From assembly GCF_023276435.1 (NCBI RefSeq), contig NZ_JALLPO010000014.1, positions 124,001 through 188,000 of the forward strand: a stretch of DNA of 64,000 nucleotides, in the 5' to 3' direction. The position numbers and the translations under genes were made by a program. Within the stretch, counting starts at the first letter, position 1; each line of letters starts with the position of its first letter. A model generated the notes under the pieces. That model searched no databases. It saw only the letters and a program-made list of their open reading frames with translations, and was not told where the DNA came from. This DNA comes from Sphaerisporangium perillae (lineage in GTDB: Bacteria > Actinomycetota > Actinomycetes > Streptosporangiales > Streptosporangiaceae). Shown here piece after piece: positions 7,358 through 15,958 of this stretch.

Positions 7358-9205
7358 TCACGCAGGTGGAGGGGTCAGCGTGCCGCTGGCCAGGCCCAGG
7401 GCGACCGACGCTGCCGCCGTCAGGCCGGATCCGTTCACCTCGCGCAGCTCCGCCTCGAACGCGAAGAGGTTGCGGAACATCTCGCCGTACCGGTGCTGGT
7501 CCTTCAGGGGGAGCCGCGGCACCTGGGCGCGTCGCGGTTCGAAGCGCGTCAGGCCCGACTGGGTGCCGCCGGCGGCCACCGACAAGGTGCGGACGAACCC
7601 CGCGAGGAAGTACGGATCCAGGCGGTCCGGGTCGGGCCTGATGAGGGTGAGGCGCGGGCCGAGAAGCAGGCCGGTCTCCTCGACCACCCGGGCGGCGATC
7701 TCCCGGTCACGCGTCGCGATCACCACGTCGCCCGGCTCGACCAGGATCCTGTTCTCGGGCCGCGTGCGTGCCTGCACAGGCCCGCCCGCGAACAGCCGGC
7801 CGGCGTCGAGCACGGGCTCCCCGGAGCCGTCGACGTCGTACCGGCCGGACTGGTGGATCGTGAGAGCTCCGGTGCGCTCCAGCTCGGAGAGAGGGACCAT
7901 CGGCATCTCCCGGGCCTTGCCGGGGACCGCGGCGGGCACCAGCGCGGCCAGGCGTTGAAGGCGGCCCAGGAACTCGTCGCGGAAGGAGAGGTAGTCGCCC
8001 GCCGCCCTGTCGGCCACGCCCACATGCCGGGCCGGGGTCACATCGATGTCCTCGTCGATCAGCTCGATGATCGGAACGGTACGGCTCTCGCCGGGCCGGT
8101 CGATCTCGCGGTCCGGATCGGCCTGGAACTCCCGCCACCGCTCGACGATCGTGTCGAACGTGGCCGGCTCGGCCTCGGACATCAGCACGCGTGACGGAGT
8201 GCGGCCGTCACCAGCCGGCCTGCGCAGCACCCAGATGTGCACGGGAAGGCCGGTGCCAGGCGCGATCTTCGGCGGCAGGCCGATCACGGCCTGGATCGCG
8301 CCCCGGCGGAGCAGGTTGCTGCGGATCCGCCGGCCGGACCGCCGGTTGGCGGCGATGGCGGGCATGAGCATCACCGCGACACCGCCGGGGTTCAGGTGGG
8401 CGAGCGCGTGCTGCACCCAGGCGAGCTCGGACTCCGACTTGGGAGGCAGGCCGTACTCCCAGCGCGGGTCGCTCGCCAGCTCGTCGTATCCCCAGTTGCG
8501 CTCGTTGAAGGGCGGGTGGCACACCACGGCGTCCACGGTCACCCCCGGCCAGGCGTCCTGGCGCAGGGAATCGCCCGTCCGCACCTCGCCCTCGACCCCG
8601 GCCAGGGCGATGCGCGCCTGCGCGAGCCGGGCGAGCGCGTCCTCGTACTCCTGCCCGTACACCCGCTCCGTCCCGCCCATCGCGGCCAGGAGCATGCCCA
8701 GCCCGCAGGCGGGATCGAGGACCGTCCGGACATCCTGGCCGGCCAGCTTCACCATGAAGTCCGCCACCTCGGCGGGCGTCTCGGCCAGCCGCCGGGAGTG
8801 CACATCGGCGTAGCGGTCCAGCAGGAACCTGGTCGCCTCGGCGGTGCCCTCCTCCTCGGCGTACTCCTTGATGAGCTTCCACGCGGGCCGCGGGACCAGC
8901 CGCGGCTTGCCATGACCGCGCAGCAGCTCGGTCGCCTCGGCCGTCACCTCGCCGAGCCGGATCTCCTCGGTGGCCGCCCTGATCTGCTGCCAGACCCTCT
9001 CTCGCAGAGGCAGGTGCTCGACCTTGCCCTGGCCGAGCAGCCACGCCTCGACGTCCTTCAGCGAGAAGGTGGGGCTGGTCGCCGTCCCGCCGACCGGCTC
9101 GGGAAAGTCCTCATGCCGCCGCCGCCAGTTGCTCACTGCGGCACGGCCGACATCTGCCATGCGTGCGATGTCAGCCGAGGTGACGGTCGCCTCGTCTTCG
9201 CCCAT
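7358..9205 (-). CDS. HTH-N6-adenine DNA methylase with HsdS-like C-terminal region
   Basis: The 615-aa protein begins with an excisionase/Mer-like helix-turn-helix (SADIARMADVGRAAVSNWRR, residues about 9-40), then a methylase core with S-adenosylmethionine motif DPACGLG (about residue 160) and catalytic CHPPF (about 228), the HPPF variant of the gamma-class NPPY/F motif. After about residue 370 the sequence (DIDVTPARHVG, then PMVPLSELERTG and a long alpha/beta segment) resembles the specificity region of type I or IIG enzymes. It should methylate adenine in a specific DNA sequence as a single chain. ATG 9205 follows GGGAGGGC; the longer frame to 9328 has no ribosome site. It lies between the TPR gene and the 644-aa gene and presumably protects host DNA from the helicase-nuclease upstream. 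Confidence 0.87.
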   Translation of the reverse strand: MGEDEATVTSADIARMADVGRAAVSNWRRRHEDFPEPVGGTATSPTFSLKDVEAWLLGQGKVEHLPLRERVWQQIRAATEEIRLGEVTAEATELLRGHGKPRLVPRPAWKLIKEYAEEEGTAEATRFLLDRYADVHSRRLAETPAEVADFMVKLAGQDVRTVLDPACGLGMLLAAMGGTERVYGQEYEDALARLAQARIALAGVEGEVRTGDSLRQDAWPGVTVDAVVCHPPFNERNWGYDELASDPRWEYGLPPKSESELAWVQHALAHLNPGGVAVMLMPAIAANRRSGRRIRSNLLRRGAIQAVIGLPPKIAPGTGLPVHIWVLRRPAGDGRTPSRVLMSEAEPATFDTIVERWREFQADPDREIDRPGESRTVPIIELIDEDIDVTPARHVGVADRAAGDYLSFRDEFLGRLQRLAALVPAAVPGKAREMPMVPLSELERTGALTIHQSGRYDVDGSGEPVLDAGRLFAGGPVQARTRPENRILVEPGDVVIATRDREIAARVVEETGLLLGPRLTLIRPDPDRLDPYFLAGFVRTLSVAAGGTQSGLTRFEPRRAQVPRLPLKDQHRYGEMFRNLFAFEAELREVNGSGLTAAASVALGLASGTLTPPPA

Positions 9206-9331
9206 CGAGGCCCTCCCCGTGTTCCGTAGCGACGTGCCTTCACGTCGACTCGACCAGCGCGTGGATGCCACGTACTGTAGAGGATCTATTGGCTTGCCAC
9301 GTCTGCTCGACGTGTGTAGAGGGTTCACGCT

Positions 9332-9540
9332 TCAGGTATGTACGGTAGTCCCCAGCCGCCTGCCGTGTCTCTCGCGGCCGGCCGACGGCGTGCAGGGACC
9401 TGGCGAGCCAATGAAGGCTCTGGGCGAGATCAGGTTCGTGCTTTCCGTATCGGCTGCCGTCAATGAGCGGAACAGCGCGACAGCCTCGTGGTAGGCGATC
9501 ACAGCCTCACTGTAGCGGCCGGTGATCACGAGGTTGCGCG
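9332..9540 (-). other. Out-of-frame continuation of the TPR gene
   Basis: After the stop of the TPR frame at 9526, a different frame of the same strand continues the TPR pattern with RNLVITGRYSEAVIAYHEAV and ALFRSLTAAD before running to a stop at 9332. Adding one base near 9540 would join the two frames. Confidence 0.6.
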
Positions 9541-10467
9541 CTGGACCGCTAGCGCCTCCTCGTCCCGGCCGGCTGCCTTGAGACCATCCGCGAGAGACTT
9601 CAGCAGGTCGGCGAGGAGGGGAACGTACCTCTCCGGCGTCTCGGCGGCGAGGTCGCGGTATGTGCCGACGGCCTCGGCGAGCGCCGGCAGACCGTCGGCG
9701 CCGGCCGCGGTGAGCCGCCTCCAGAGCCGTACCAGCATGTCGGCCAGGATCGGCACATAGGTGTCCGGATCCGTTGCCGCGAGAATGCGATAGTGGGCGA
9801 TCGCCTCCTGCTGGCACTCCACGGCGCGGTCGTGTCGTTCGGTCCTCTGCAGGGCCACCGCCAAATCGTCGATGACATCGGCGAGGAGCGGCCGGTAGGT
9901 CTCGATATCGGTGCGTGCGAGCCGACGGCAGATGGCGACCGCCTCCTCGGCTGACAGCACCGCGTCCGCGCCGTGCCCGACGTCTCCGAGGTGCACGCTC
10001 AAATGCTTCAAGGACAGCGCGAGTGACTCTAGCCACTCGTCAGGGTCGTGCTCCGCCTGCTCGCGCAGTGCCTTGGTCAGGTCGGTCTGCACGATGACGG
10101 CGAGCTCGTTGAGGTACGGCACGCCGTAGGGGATGGACCCCGACAGGGCCGACAGAAGATCGAGGGACAGGTACCACGAGTTCACCAGCGAGGTGAGGGG
10201 CGTGACCAACGCCTCTGGCTGTTCCGAATTGAGGGCGGCGGTCACCGCCACGGGCGCGAGCCGCGGGTGCTCACCCAGAATCTCCGAGATGTGGTCGCAT
10301 GCTTTGGTCCAGTGCGCCGACGACGCGGCGAGATCGGTGAAAGCCTGGAAGGCGGCGATCTCGTCATCGTCTTCCAGGTGCGACGGCAACTCGACCATCA
10401 GGTCGTCTCGCGGAGCGGGAATGTCCCGGACCGCCGCGGACAGCCGCTCCCAGAGGTCCGCGCTCAT
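9526..10467 (-). CDS. TPR-like repeat protein, probably truncated by a frameshift
   Basis: The 313-aa product is all-helical. Residues 1-120 have no clear repeats (MSADLWERLSAAVRDIP). Residues 130-313 hold three to four TPR-like units of the type ...AVLSAEEAVAICRRLARTD, each followed by a PLLADxxxxLA helix. Such repeats mediate protein contacts. Its start overlaps the helicase stop in an ATGA, so it is translationally coupled to the helicase. A probable single-base loss near 9540 cuts off about 45-70 residues. The 1039-aa TPR protein at 55.5-58.6 kb is built from similar units, but close kinship cannot be judged by eye. Confidence 0.75.
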   Translation of the reverse strand: MSADLWERLSAAVRDIPAPRDDLMVELPSHLEDDDEIAAFQAFTDLAASSAHWTKACDHISEILGEHPRLAPVAVTAALNSEQPEALVTPLTSLVNSWYLSLDLLSALSGSIPYGVPYLNELAVIVQTDLTKALREQAEHDPDEWLESLALSLKHLSVHLGDVGHGADAVLSAEEAVAICRRLARTDIETYRPLLADVIDDLAVALQRTERHDRAVECQQEAIAHYRILAATDPDTYVPILADMLVRLWRRLTAAGADGLPALAEAVGTYRDLAAETPERYVPLLADLLKSLADGLKAAGRDEEALAVQRATS

Positions 10468-13400
10468 CCGTTGATCTTCTCCCTGCCGGACCTGTGGGGC
10501 CGGAGGGCTGACTCGTCCATGTCGGTGGGATCGCCGTCCTCAAGCCCGTCCCAGCCTTCGGTCGTCGAGAGGGCCGTCGCGCTCCACGAAGCGGGGGCCG
10601 TCGTGTCCTCTTCGCTCTCCTGCACCTGGCCGGGGGCGATACCTCGGCGATCGAGCTCGTCCCAAAGGGACTCCAGCGCGGCCTCCTGGTTGAAATAGAA
10701 CTCGCTCTCGCGTACGCGCCAGAACCGCCAGCCCGCCCGCTTCAGCTCACGTTCCCGGTCGAGGTCGTTCTCCAGTTGTTCGGCGGTGCCGTGCCAGAAG
10801 TCACCGTCGCACTCGACCGCGAGCCGGCCCTTGGCGCCGCTCACTACCAGGTCGATCCGGCGGCCGTTGACCTCGACCTGGGGGACCACGTGGAAGCCGC
10901 GCTCCCGGATCCGCAGGAAGACCCGCTGCTCGAAGAGCGAGTCGAAGTCCCGGTGAGGTTCGTCCGCGGTCACGTCCGTGAGCAGGCCCGACATGAGCGG
11001 CGCCGGTGGGTTCGTCATGTACGTGAGCAGCGACCGGCGGAGACAGACGGGCGAGAGCAGGTCGGGGCCGACCGAGTGGAACAGCCACATCTGGTCCTTG
11101 GCCCGGGAGGCCGCCACGTTGAACCTGCGCTGCCAGTCCGTGCTCGTCACCGCGGCGCGCTTTTCGGCGATCACCATCGAGAGGAACACCACGTCGCGCT
11201 CGTCGCCCTGGAAGTCGGGGGGCGTGCCCACGCGGAGCCGCCGGGCGGTCCATTCCTTGGTGTCCATGCGGTCGAGCAGCAGGTTGTGGATCAGCTGCAC
11301 CTGGCCCGTTCCCTGCAGCACGACGACGCCGAAGGTCTTGCCGTCGTAGGCCGGATCCTCCGCGCATTGGACGATCTTGGCCACGATCGCCTCTGCCTCA
11401 GCGGGGTTGCGCAGACGGGTGTTCGTCCCTTCGCTCCACGCTTCCGCGACTCGCTCGACCTTGAGCGGGGGCAGCCGGTCGGCGCCGAACTGGCGGAGCG
11501 GTACGAGAGGCTCGTCGTCGTAGAACTGCCGCGACGAGAAGTCGATGATCTCGGGCATGCACCGGAAGTGCTCCTTAAGCCGCAGGACCGAACCGAATCT
11601 GGTCGCCAGCAGATCGAAGAGGCTCGACTTGGGGGTGAACGCGCCACGCAGGTAGGCGGGCATGTCGGGCAGATATGTCGACAGTTTGGCGAAGATGGGC
11701 TCCAGCTCACCGTGGCTGACGACGGAGGGGGCGCACTGCTTGTCGTCGCCGACCACGATGACCCGAGGCGCGAGCCAGAGGAGGAACAGCGCGTCGATGC
11801 TCGCCTGGCTGGCCTCGTCCACGATGATCACGTCGAAGGAGTCACGGGTAGGAGGGATCGTCTCCAGCACCTGCTGCAACGGCATGATCCAGGCGGGCAC
11901 CGCGCCGCGTGCGTCCGCCATCGCCTCGCGGGCGAAGGAGAGGTACTTTCCGGCGTACCGGCCGGTTCCCTTGCCCAGCTTGCTCATGTGGTCCTGGTAC
12001 GCCTTCAAGGCCGTCGTCTGGCGCGAGTCCATCCTGCCCAACGCCGCGTCCCAGGCTTGCTCCGCGGCCAGTTCGGCGGTGAGCCGCATCTCCTGAGCGG
12101 TCGCGACCTCCAGTTCGGACTCCAGCCGCCGTTCGAGCCCAGGCTTGCGCTGCTCGGCGAAGAATGTCTGTGCCTTGGCCCAAGCCCAGGCGCGGTCCCA
12201 GGCGGAGAACTCCGGCCGCCATGCCCGCTGCTTGGTAAGGAGGTCGAGGAGCGCAGGATGAGCCTCGCGGATCCGGCCGGTCAGCTCGTCACAGCGCCGC
12301 TGCTCGGCCAGCTCGCTCTGGGCGCTGGCGAGGGCGCTCAGGCACAGCTGGTAGGTGACCCCGTCCCGGGCGGCCACGGCGTTCACGGCCTCGACGACTT
12401 CGGGAGCGGGAGTGCCGACACCCGCCTCGCGTACGAGGACGGAGTGCAGGTCGTCCAGCTCGGACGTCGCCTGCTCGGCCTCGATGCGCAGCCGTACGGC
12501 GCCCAGCGCGGCGGCGTAGGACAGCCACTCCTCCGGCGTGCGGAAGCTCAGGTGCAGGCCCGCTCGACTGAGCTGTCCGGCGCTCTCGCTCACCGCGACC
12601 ATGATCTGGCGTGCCCGGTCCAACTTGTCGTGGGCGTCACCGAGCTGCGCCACCGTACGCTGGAGCGGCAGATCACGGGGGAAGTCGACGCCGACCAGCG
12701 CCCAGCCGCGCAGGAGTTCGCCGGTGGCGGCGCGGCCTTCCAGGTCGGCGACGACCAGCGACAGCAACTCGGCGTTGGACGGGGTGATCCCGTCGACCAG
12801 CGTGCCGGCGAGCCAGGGTTCGGCCTGCTTCTGCACGGCGGGCCTGAACAGCCCGCGCTTGAGCTGGTTGCCCGCGGCGAGGTGGTCGCGCAGTGCGCGG
12901 GCGGACTGCAGAATGGCGCCTATCCCTCCCGCCGTCTCCGCGACCGGGTATTCGATTGTGCGAAAACCGATCAGGTCCACGGCGCGCCGCGCCTCGGCGA
13001 GACGGGCGGTATGCGCGGCGAGCTGGTTCCATACCGCCATCTCGCGGCCGGCGAACGCGTCGGTCAGCGCGTGGACGATCCAGTCGCCTCGGTCCCATTC
13101 CGTGACGTTCTCCGGCAGGCCGAGCTGTCGCAGCAGGCGCATGACATCGGCCGCGACGATTTCGAGATGGGTGAGCAGTGGGAGGTCGAGGTGCTCGATC
13201 CGTTCTGAGATCTCGGTCTGGGCCTGCCGAGCCAGCCCCTGGGCGGCGGCTTCGGCCGCGATCAGCCCCTTCAGCTTCTCCGGGCCGGGCAGCGAGGCCA
13301 CCTCGGGGATGCGTTGCGTGGGTCTCGCCCTGCGCTGCGGCGTTTCCGAGGCCAGCAACTCGATCAGTTCGGCGGCATCGCCGACGGAGACGGGAGGCAC

Positions 13401-15050
13401 CGTCGCCGCTCCTGCCGGAAGGGGCACGGGCATCCAGGAGCACTCCGGCCCCTCCTGCCCGAGACGCTGGACGATCTTCGCGAGCGTTCCGGAGTAGCCA
13501 CTCGCGATCTCCGGGTGGACATAGGTCTCGGATTCGCGGAGCGAGCGGATCCGCTCCGTGAGCAAGGCCTTCGTACGGCGGGCGGCGTCCAGCTGGTGTC
13601 GTCTTTCCACGATCACCTTGCCCTGCCGGCCCGAGTCGTAGGAGGAGAAACGGGTGGAGAGTGCCTTGATGCCGCCTTCGAGCTCCGCCGACCCGCCGCG
13701 GCCGAGATCCGTCATGGAGACGCACAGCTTGGCGATCTCCTCGGGAAGCTTGTCGCGGAGCACCCGCAGCGCCTGGGCCTTCTGGCTGGTCACCAGCACC
13801 CGCTGGCCCTGGGCGAGCAGTGCCGACAGCAGGTTCGCGATGCTGTGGGTCTTGCCCGTGCCGGGCGGCCCCTGGACGACGACTCCGTTGTCCGTGCGCA
13901 GCCGGGTCATGATGGTGCGCTGCTCCGGATTCGCGGGCAGCGGGAACAGCGGATCATCTCCGATGGAGCCGCTCGTGGCGACTCCCCGCTCCCGCAGGAA
14001 GGCCATGCGCTCGGCCGGCTCCAGCGCACCGACGAGCTGTGCGAAGCCGAGAGGCGCCTGCGGGTCCGGCCCGGTCAACGTGGCGATCATCGCGTCGTAG
14101 TAGGAGATCAGCGAGCCCCGGTCACGCTTGCGCAGGACCAGCGCGGGAGCCGGCCGTACCTCCGCACGTCTCGTGGCGGCATCGGACGGAGCCCAGTCGG
14201 GCACGTACTCGGTCTCCGCCTCCAGCCCCCGGTCGCACCACGACGTCAGCAGGTCGGTCACCGAACCCTGCAGTGCGACGCCTTCGCCTTCACGGACGCG
14301 CTGCCGGAGGCGGTCGGTACGGTGCGGCGTGACCCCGGAGAGATCGGCCAGCAACTCGCGATCCCTGAGCGAGGCGGCCGTCTCACCGAGCACCACGTCG
14401 ATGCGCTCGGTGTCCTGGTCCACCCGAAGGTGGGCGCGGGTGGACAGCAGATGGTCGCGGACTCGCGTGCCGTCGGGAGAGATCCAGGACAGCAGGCCGG
14501 TGGCCACCACCAGTTCCCACTCGTCGTCGAGCTGGGCAAGCTGCATGGAGATCGAGTACAGGTCGCGATGCCAGGTCTGCTGCCGTACTCGCCGGCGTTC
14601 CTCCTCAGCCCACGCCTGCCACCGCGGCAGCCACCCGCCGTACGCCTCGACGACGTCCGGCCGGTCCCGCTGCGTCTCCCGCCGCAGCCGCGGCTCCCCG
14701 TCCTCGCCGGCTTCCTCGACGTCGCGTGGACCGTTCCCTGCCAGCTCCGGCGCGTCCAGATCAGGGTCGCTGACCTGGTTCTCGAGCAGCCACCTGTCGA
14801 GCACCTCGGGCGGTGCGGGAGGCGGCGTGCTCCGGACGTGATCAACCGAGAGGAACACCTCGCCGAGCCCGGCCGCGCGGTGCGGATCGACCGTGCTCGG
14901 CAGGTCGGCCAGCCAGAGGACCTGGCCGTGACTCCTCAGATCCCGAATCGGCGGGTGCCGGGCGGTCGCGAGCTCGCGAAGGAACTCCACCAGCCGGGTC
15001 GTCGCATCGACGAGAAGAGGGTCACGGGCGCGAGACGCCGGCGTGGTCAT
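10464..15050 (-). CDS. Large SF1 (UPF1/DNA2-like) helicase with C-terminal Vsr/DUF559-like nuclease
   Basis: The 1528-aa protein has a long N-terminal region (1-390) without recognised motifs, then Walker A GPPGTGKTHS (about 395), a helical insert of roughly 600 residues, Walker B VIIVDEASQ (about 1077), motif III VVGDDKQC (about 1100), LKEHFRCMPEII (about 1160), and motif VI-like NVAASRAKDQMW (about 1313). The C-terminus (about 1385-1460) carries a PD-(D/E)xK-like fold of the Vsr/DUF559 kind: RIDLVV, then LAVECDGDFWHG and WRFWRVRESEF. It should unwind or translocate on nucleic acid and cut it. ATG 15050 follows GAAGGAGAA. It heads the block and overlaps the TPR gene. The architecture recurs in anti-phage systems; no eukaryote-type substrate is implied. 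Confidence 0.9.
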   Translation of the reverse strand: MTTPASRARDPLLVDATTRLVEFLRELATARHPPIRDLRSHGQVLWLADLPSTVDPHRAAGLGEVFLSVDHVRSTPPPAPPEVLDRWLLENQVSDPDLDAPELAGNGPRDVEEAGEDGEPRLRRETQRDRPDVVEAYGGWLPRWQAWAEEERRRVRQQTWHRDLYSISMQLAQLDDEWELVVATGLLSWISPDGTRVRDHLLSTRAHLRVDQDTERIDVVLGETAASLRDRELLADLSGVTPHRTDRLRQRVREGEGVALQGSVTDLLTSWCDRGLEAETEYVPDWAPSDAATRRAEVRPAPALVLRKRDRGSLISYYDAMIATLTGPDPQAPLGFAQLVGALEPAERMAFLRERGVATSGSIGDDPLFPLPANPEQRTIMTRLRTDNGVVVQGPPGTGKTHSIANLLSALLAQGQRVLVTSQKAQALRVLRDKLPEEIAKLCVSMTDLGRGGSAELEGGIKALSTRFSSYDSGRQGKVIVERRHQLDAARRTKALLTERIRSLRESETYVHPEIASGYSGTLAKIVQRLGQEGPECSWMPVPLPAGAATVPPVSVGDAAELIELLASETPQRRARPTQRIPEVASLPGPEKLKGLIAAEAAAQGLARQAQTEISERIEHLDLPLLTHLEIVAADVMRLLRQLGLPENVTEWDRGDWIVHALTDAFAGREMAVWNQLAAHTARLAEARRAVDLIGFRTIEYPVAETAGGIGAILQSARALRDHLAAGNQLKRGLFRPAVQKQAEPWLAGTLVDGITPSNAELLSLVVADLEGRAATGELLRGWALVGVDFPRDLPLQRTVAQLGDAHDKLDRARQIMVAVSESAGQLSRAGLHLSFRTPEEWLSYAAALGAVRLRIEAEQATSELDDLHSVLVREAGVGTPAPEVVEAVNAVAARDGVTYQLCLSALASAQSELAEQRRCDELTGRIREAHPALLDLLTKQRAWRPEFSAWDRAWAWAKAQTFFAEQRKPGLERRLESELEVATAQEMRLTAELAAEQAWDAALGRMDSRQTTALKAYQDHMSKLGKGTGRYAGKYLSFAREAMADARGAVPAWIMPLQQVLETIPPTRDSFDVIIVDEASQASIDALFLLWLAPRVIVVGDDKQCAPSVVSHGELEPIFAKLSTYLPDMPAYLRGAFTPKSSLFDLLATRFGSVLRLKEHFRCMPEIIDFSSRQFYDDEPLVPLRQFGADRLPPLKVERVAEAWSEGTNTRLRNPAEAEAIVAKIVQCAEDPAYDGKTFGVVVLQGTGQVQLIHNLLLDRMDTKEWTARRLRVGTPPDFQGDERDVVFLSMVIAEKRAAVTSTDWQRRFNVAASRAKDQMWLFHSVGPDLLSPVCLRRSLLTYMTNPPAPLMSGLLTDVTADEPHRDFDSLFEQRVFLRIRERGFHVVPQVEVNGRRIDLVVSGAKGRLAVECDGDFWHGTAEQLENDLDRERELKRAGWRFWRVRESEFYFNQEAALESLWDELDRRGIAPGQVQESEEDTTAPASWSATALSTTEGWDGLEDGDPTDMDESALRPHRSGREKING

Positions 15051-15179
15051 GCGGGGTTCTCCTTCAGGTCGATTCTGCGCGTGCCGTTCGGTGAGACCAG
15101 CGCTTGTCCGCCGCCTTTCTCGCCCATTCTTGGCTCTCAAGAATTTGCAGCGTGAAAGATGTTAGCCCTCGGCTGTCCG

Positions 15180-15208
15180 TGCTTACTTGGAACGGTGTAA
15201 CAGTTCAA
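15180..15208 (-). promoter_or_regulatory. Candidate promoter of the helicase-methylase operon
   Basis: On the minus strand TTGAAC (15208-15203) and TAAGCA (15185-15180) are 17 bases apart. The predicted start near 15173 would leave a leader of about 120 nt before the helicase ATG. The 253-bp gap (15051-15303) holds nothing else that I could identify. Confidence 0.4.
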
Positions 15209-15303
15209 TTGCGTCGATCTGCCAGGTCGAGAGGGGAGTGAGGGCGGTGTCCGTCCGCCGCTCCTTCTCTCGCGCGACGAGCCCGGACGGCTCCTGGCAA
15301 CTC

Positions 15304-15915
15304 TCAGCGGCGGACCAGGGTCCAGGGGCCGTCGGCCTTGACGGTCACCAGGCGGGTGCCGGTGGGGAGCAGCACCTTGCCCTTGTAGGCGCCGATCTCG
15401 TTGACCAGCAGGTCGGGGTAGGAGCCGAGGCGCGTGTAGCCGTACACGATGAAGTTGGCGTCGCCGCCGTAAGTGGCGCGCATGGTGCGCAGTCCCCTTG
15501 TGGGGCTCAGCTTGAGCACCTGGTCACCGGTGCCGCGCAGGGTCGCCGAGCACCAGCAGCGGGCGCCGGAGACGGGCTTGAAGGTCGCCGTCCAGGCCCC
15601 GTCCGCCTTGATCGCCAGGCCGATGACGCCCTTGCTCGCGTAGGCGTTGTACAGCACGGTGCCGTCGTAGGGACCGATCTCGTTGACCAGCAGGGCGTCC
15701 TTCCGGCCGTTCGGCTTGATCGTGTAGACGATGAAGTTGGCCGCACCGTCATGGGTGAAACGGATGACACCGGGCTTCTTGGTGGCGCGGATGCGCAGCA
15801 CCTGGTCACCCTCACCCCGGTACTTGGTGTCGGCGTAGGCGGACGTCGCGCCGACGCCACCGGTGGTGAACGCGACGGCGGCCAGGGTCAGCAGGGCGAG
15901 TAAACGGCGGAACAT
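15304..15915 (-). CDS. Secreted protein with an internal duplication
   Basis: The 203-aa product has a clear signal peptide (MFRRLLALLTLAAVAFTTGG, cleavage after SAYA near residue 29). The mature part is two related units of about 85 residues. Unit one contains ANFIVYTIKPNG, LLVNEIGPYDGTVLYN and IKADGAWT; unit two contains ANFIVYGYTRLG, LLVNEIGAYKGKVLLP and VKADGPWTL. The pattern predicts small beta domains exported to the wall or medium. Unit one is followed by a CWC motif. No enzymatic signature is visible and I do not know the function. ATG 15915 follows AAGGAGAACG. It is codirectional with the VWA and DUF4352 genes. Confidence 0.8.
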   Translation of the reverse strand: MFRRLLALLTLAAVAFTTGGVGATSAYADTKYRGEGDQVLRIRATKKPGVIRFTHDGAANFIVYTIKPNGRKDALLVNEIGPYDGTVLYNAYASKGVIGLAIKADGAWTATFKPVSGARCWCSATLRGTGDQVLKLSPTRGLRTMRATYGGDANFIVYGYTRLGSYPDLLVNEIGAYKGKVLLPTGTRLVTVKADGPWTLVRR

Positions 15916-15958
15916 GGTCGTTCTCCTTGCGTGAAGGGGGGTGTGCTGCTTTGCGTGC

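Noticed and set aside
10776-13208. 810-aa open frame on the plus strand
   Set aside because: Antisense to the helicase gene; the translation is a low-complexity Arg/Gly/His/Val mix without domains, typical of GC-rich shadow frames.
13314-15155. 613-aa open frame on the plus strand
   Set aside because: Also antisense to the helicase gene, with no ribosome site or conserved motifs.
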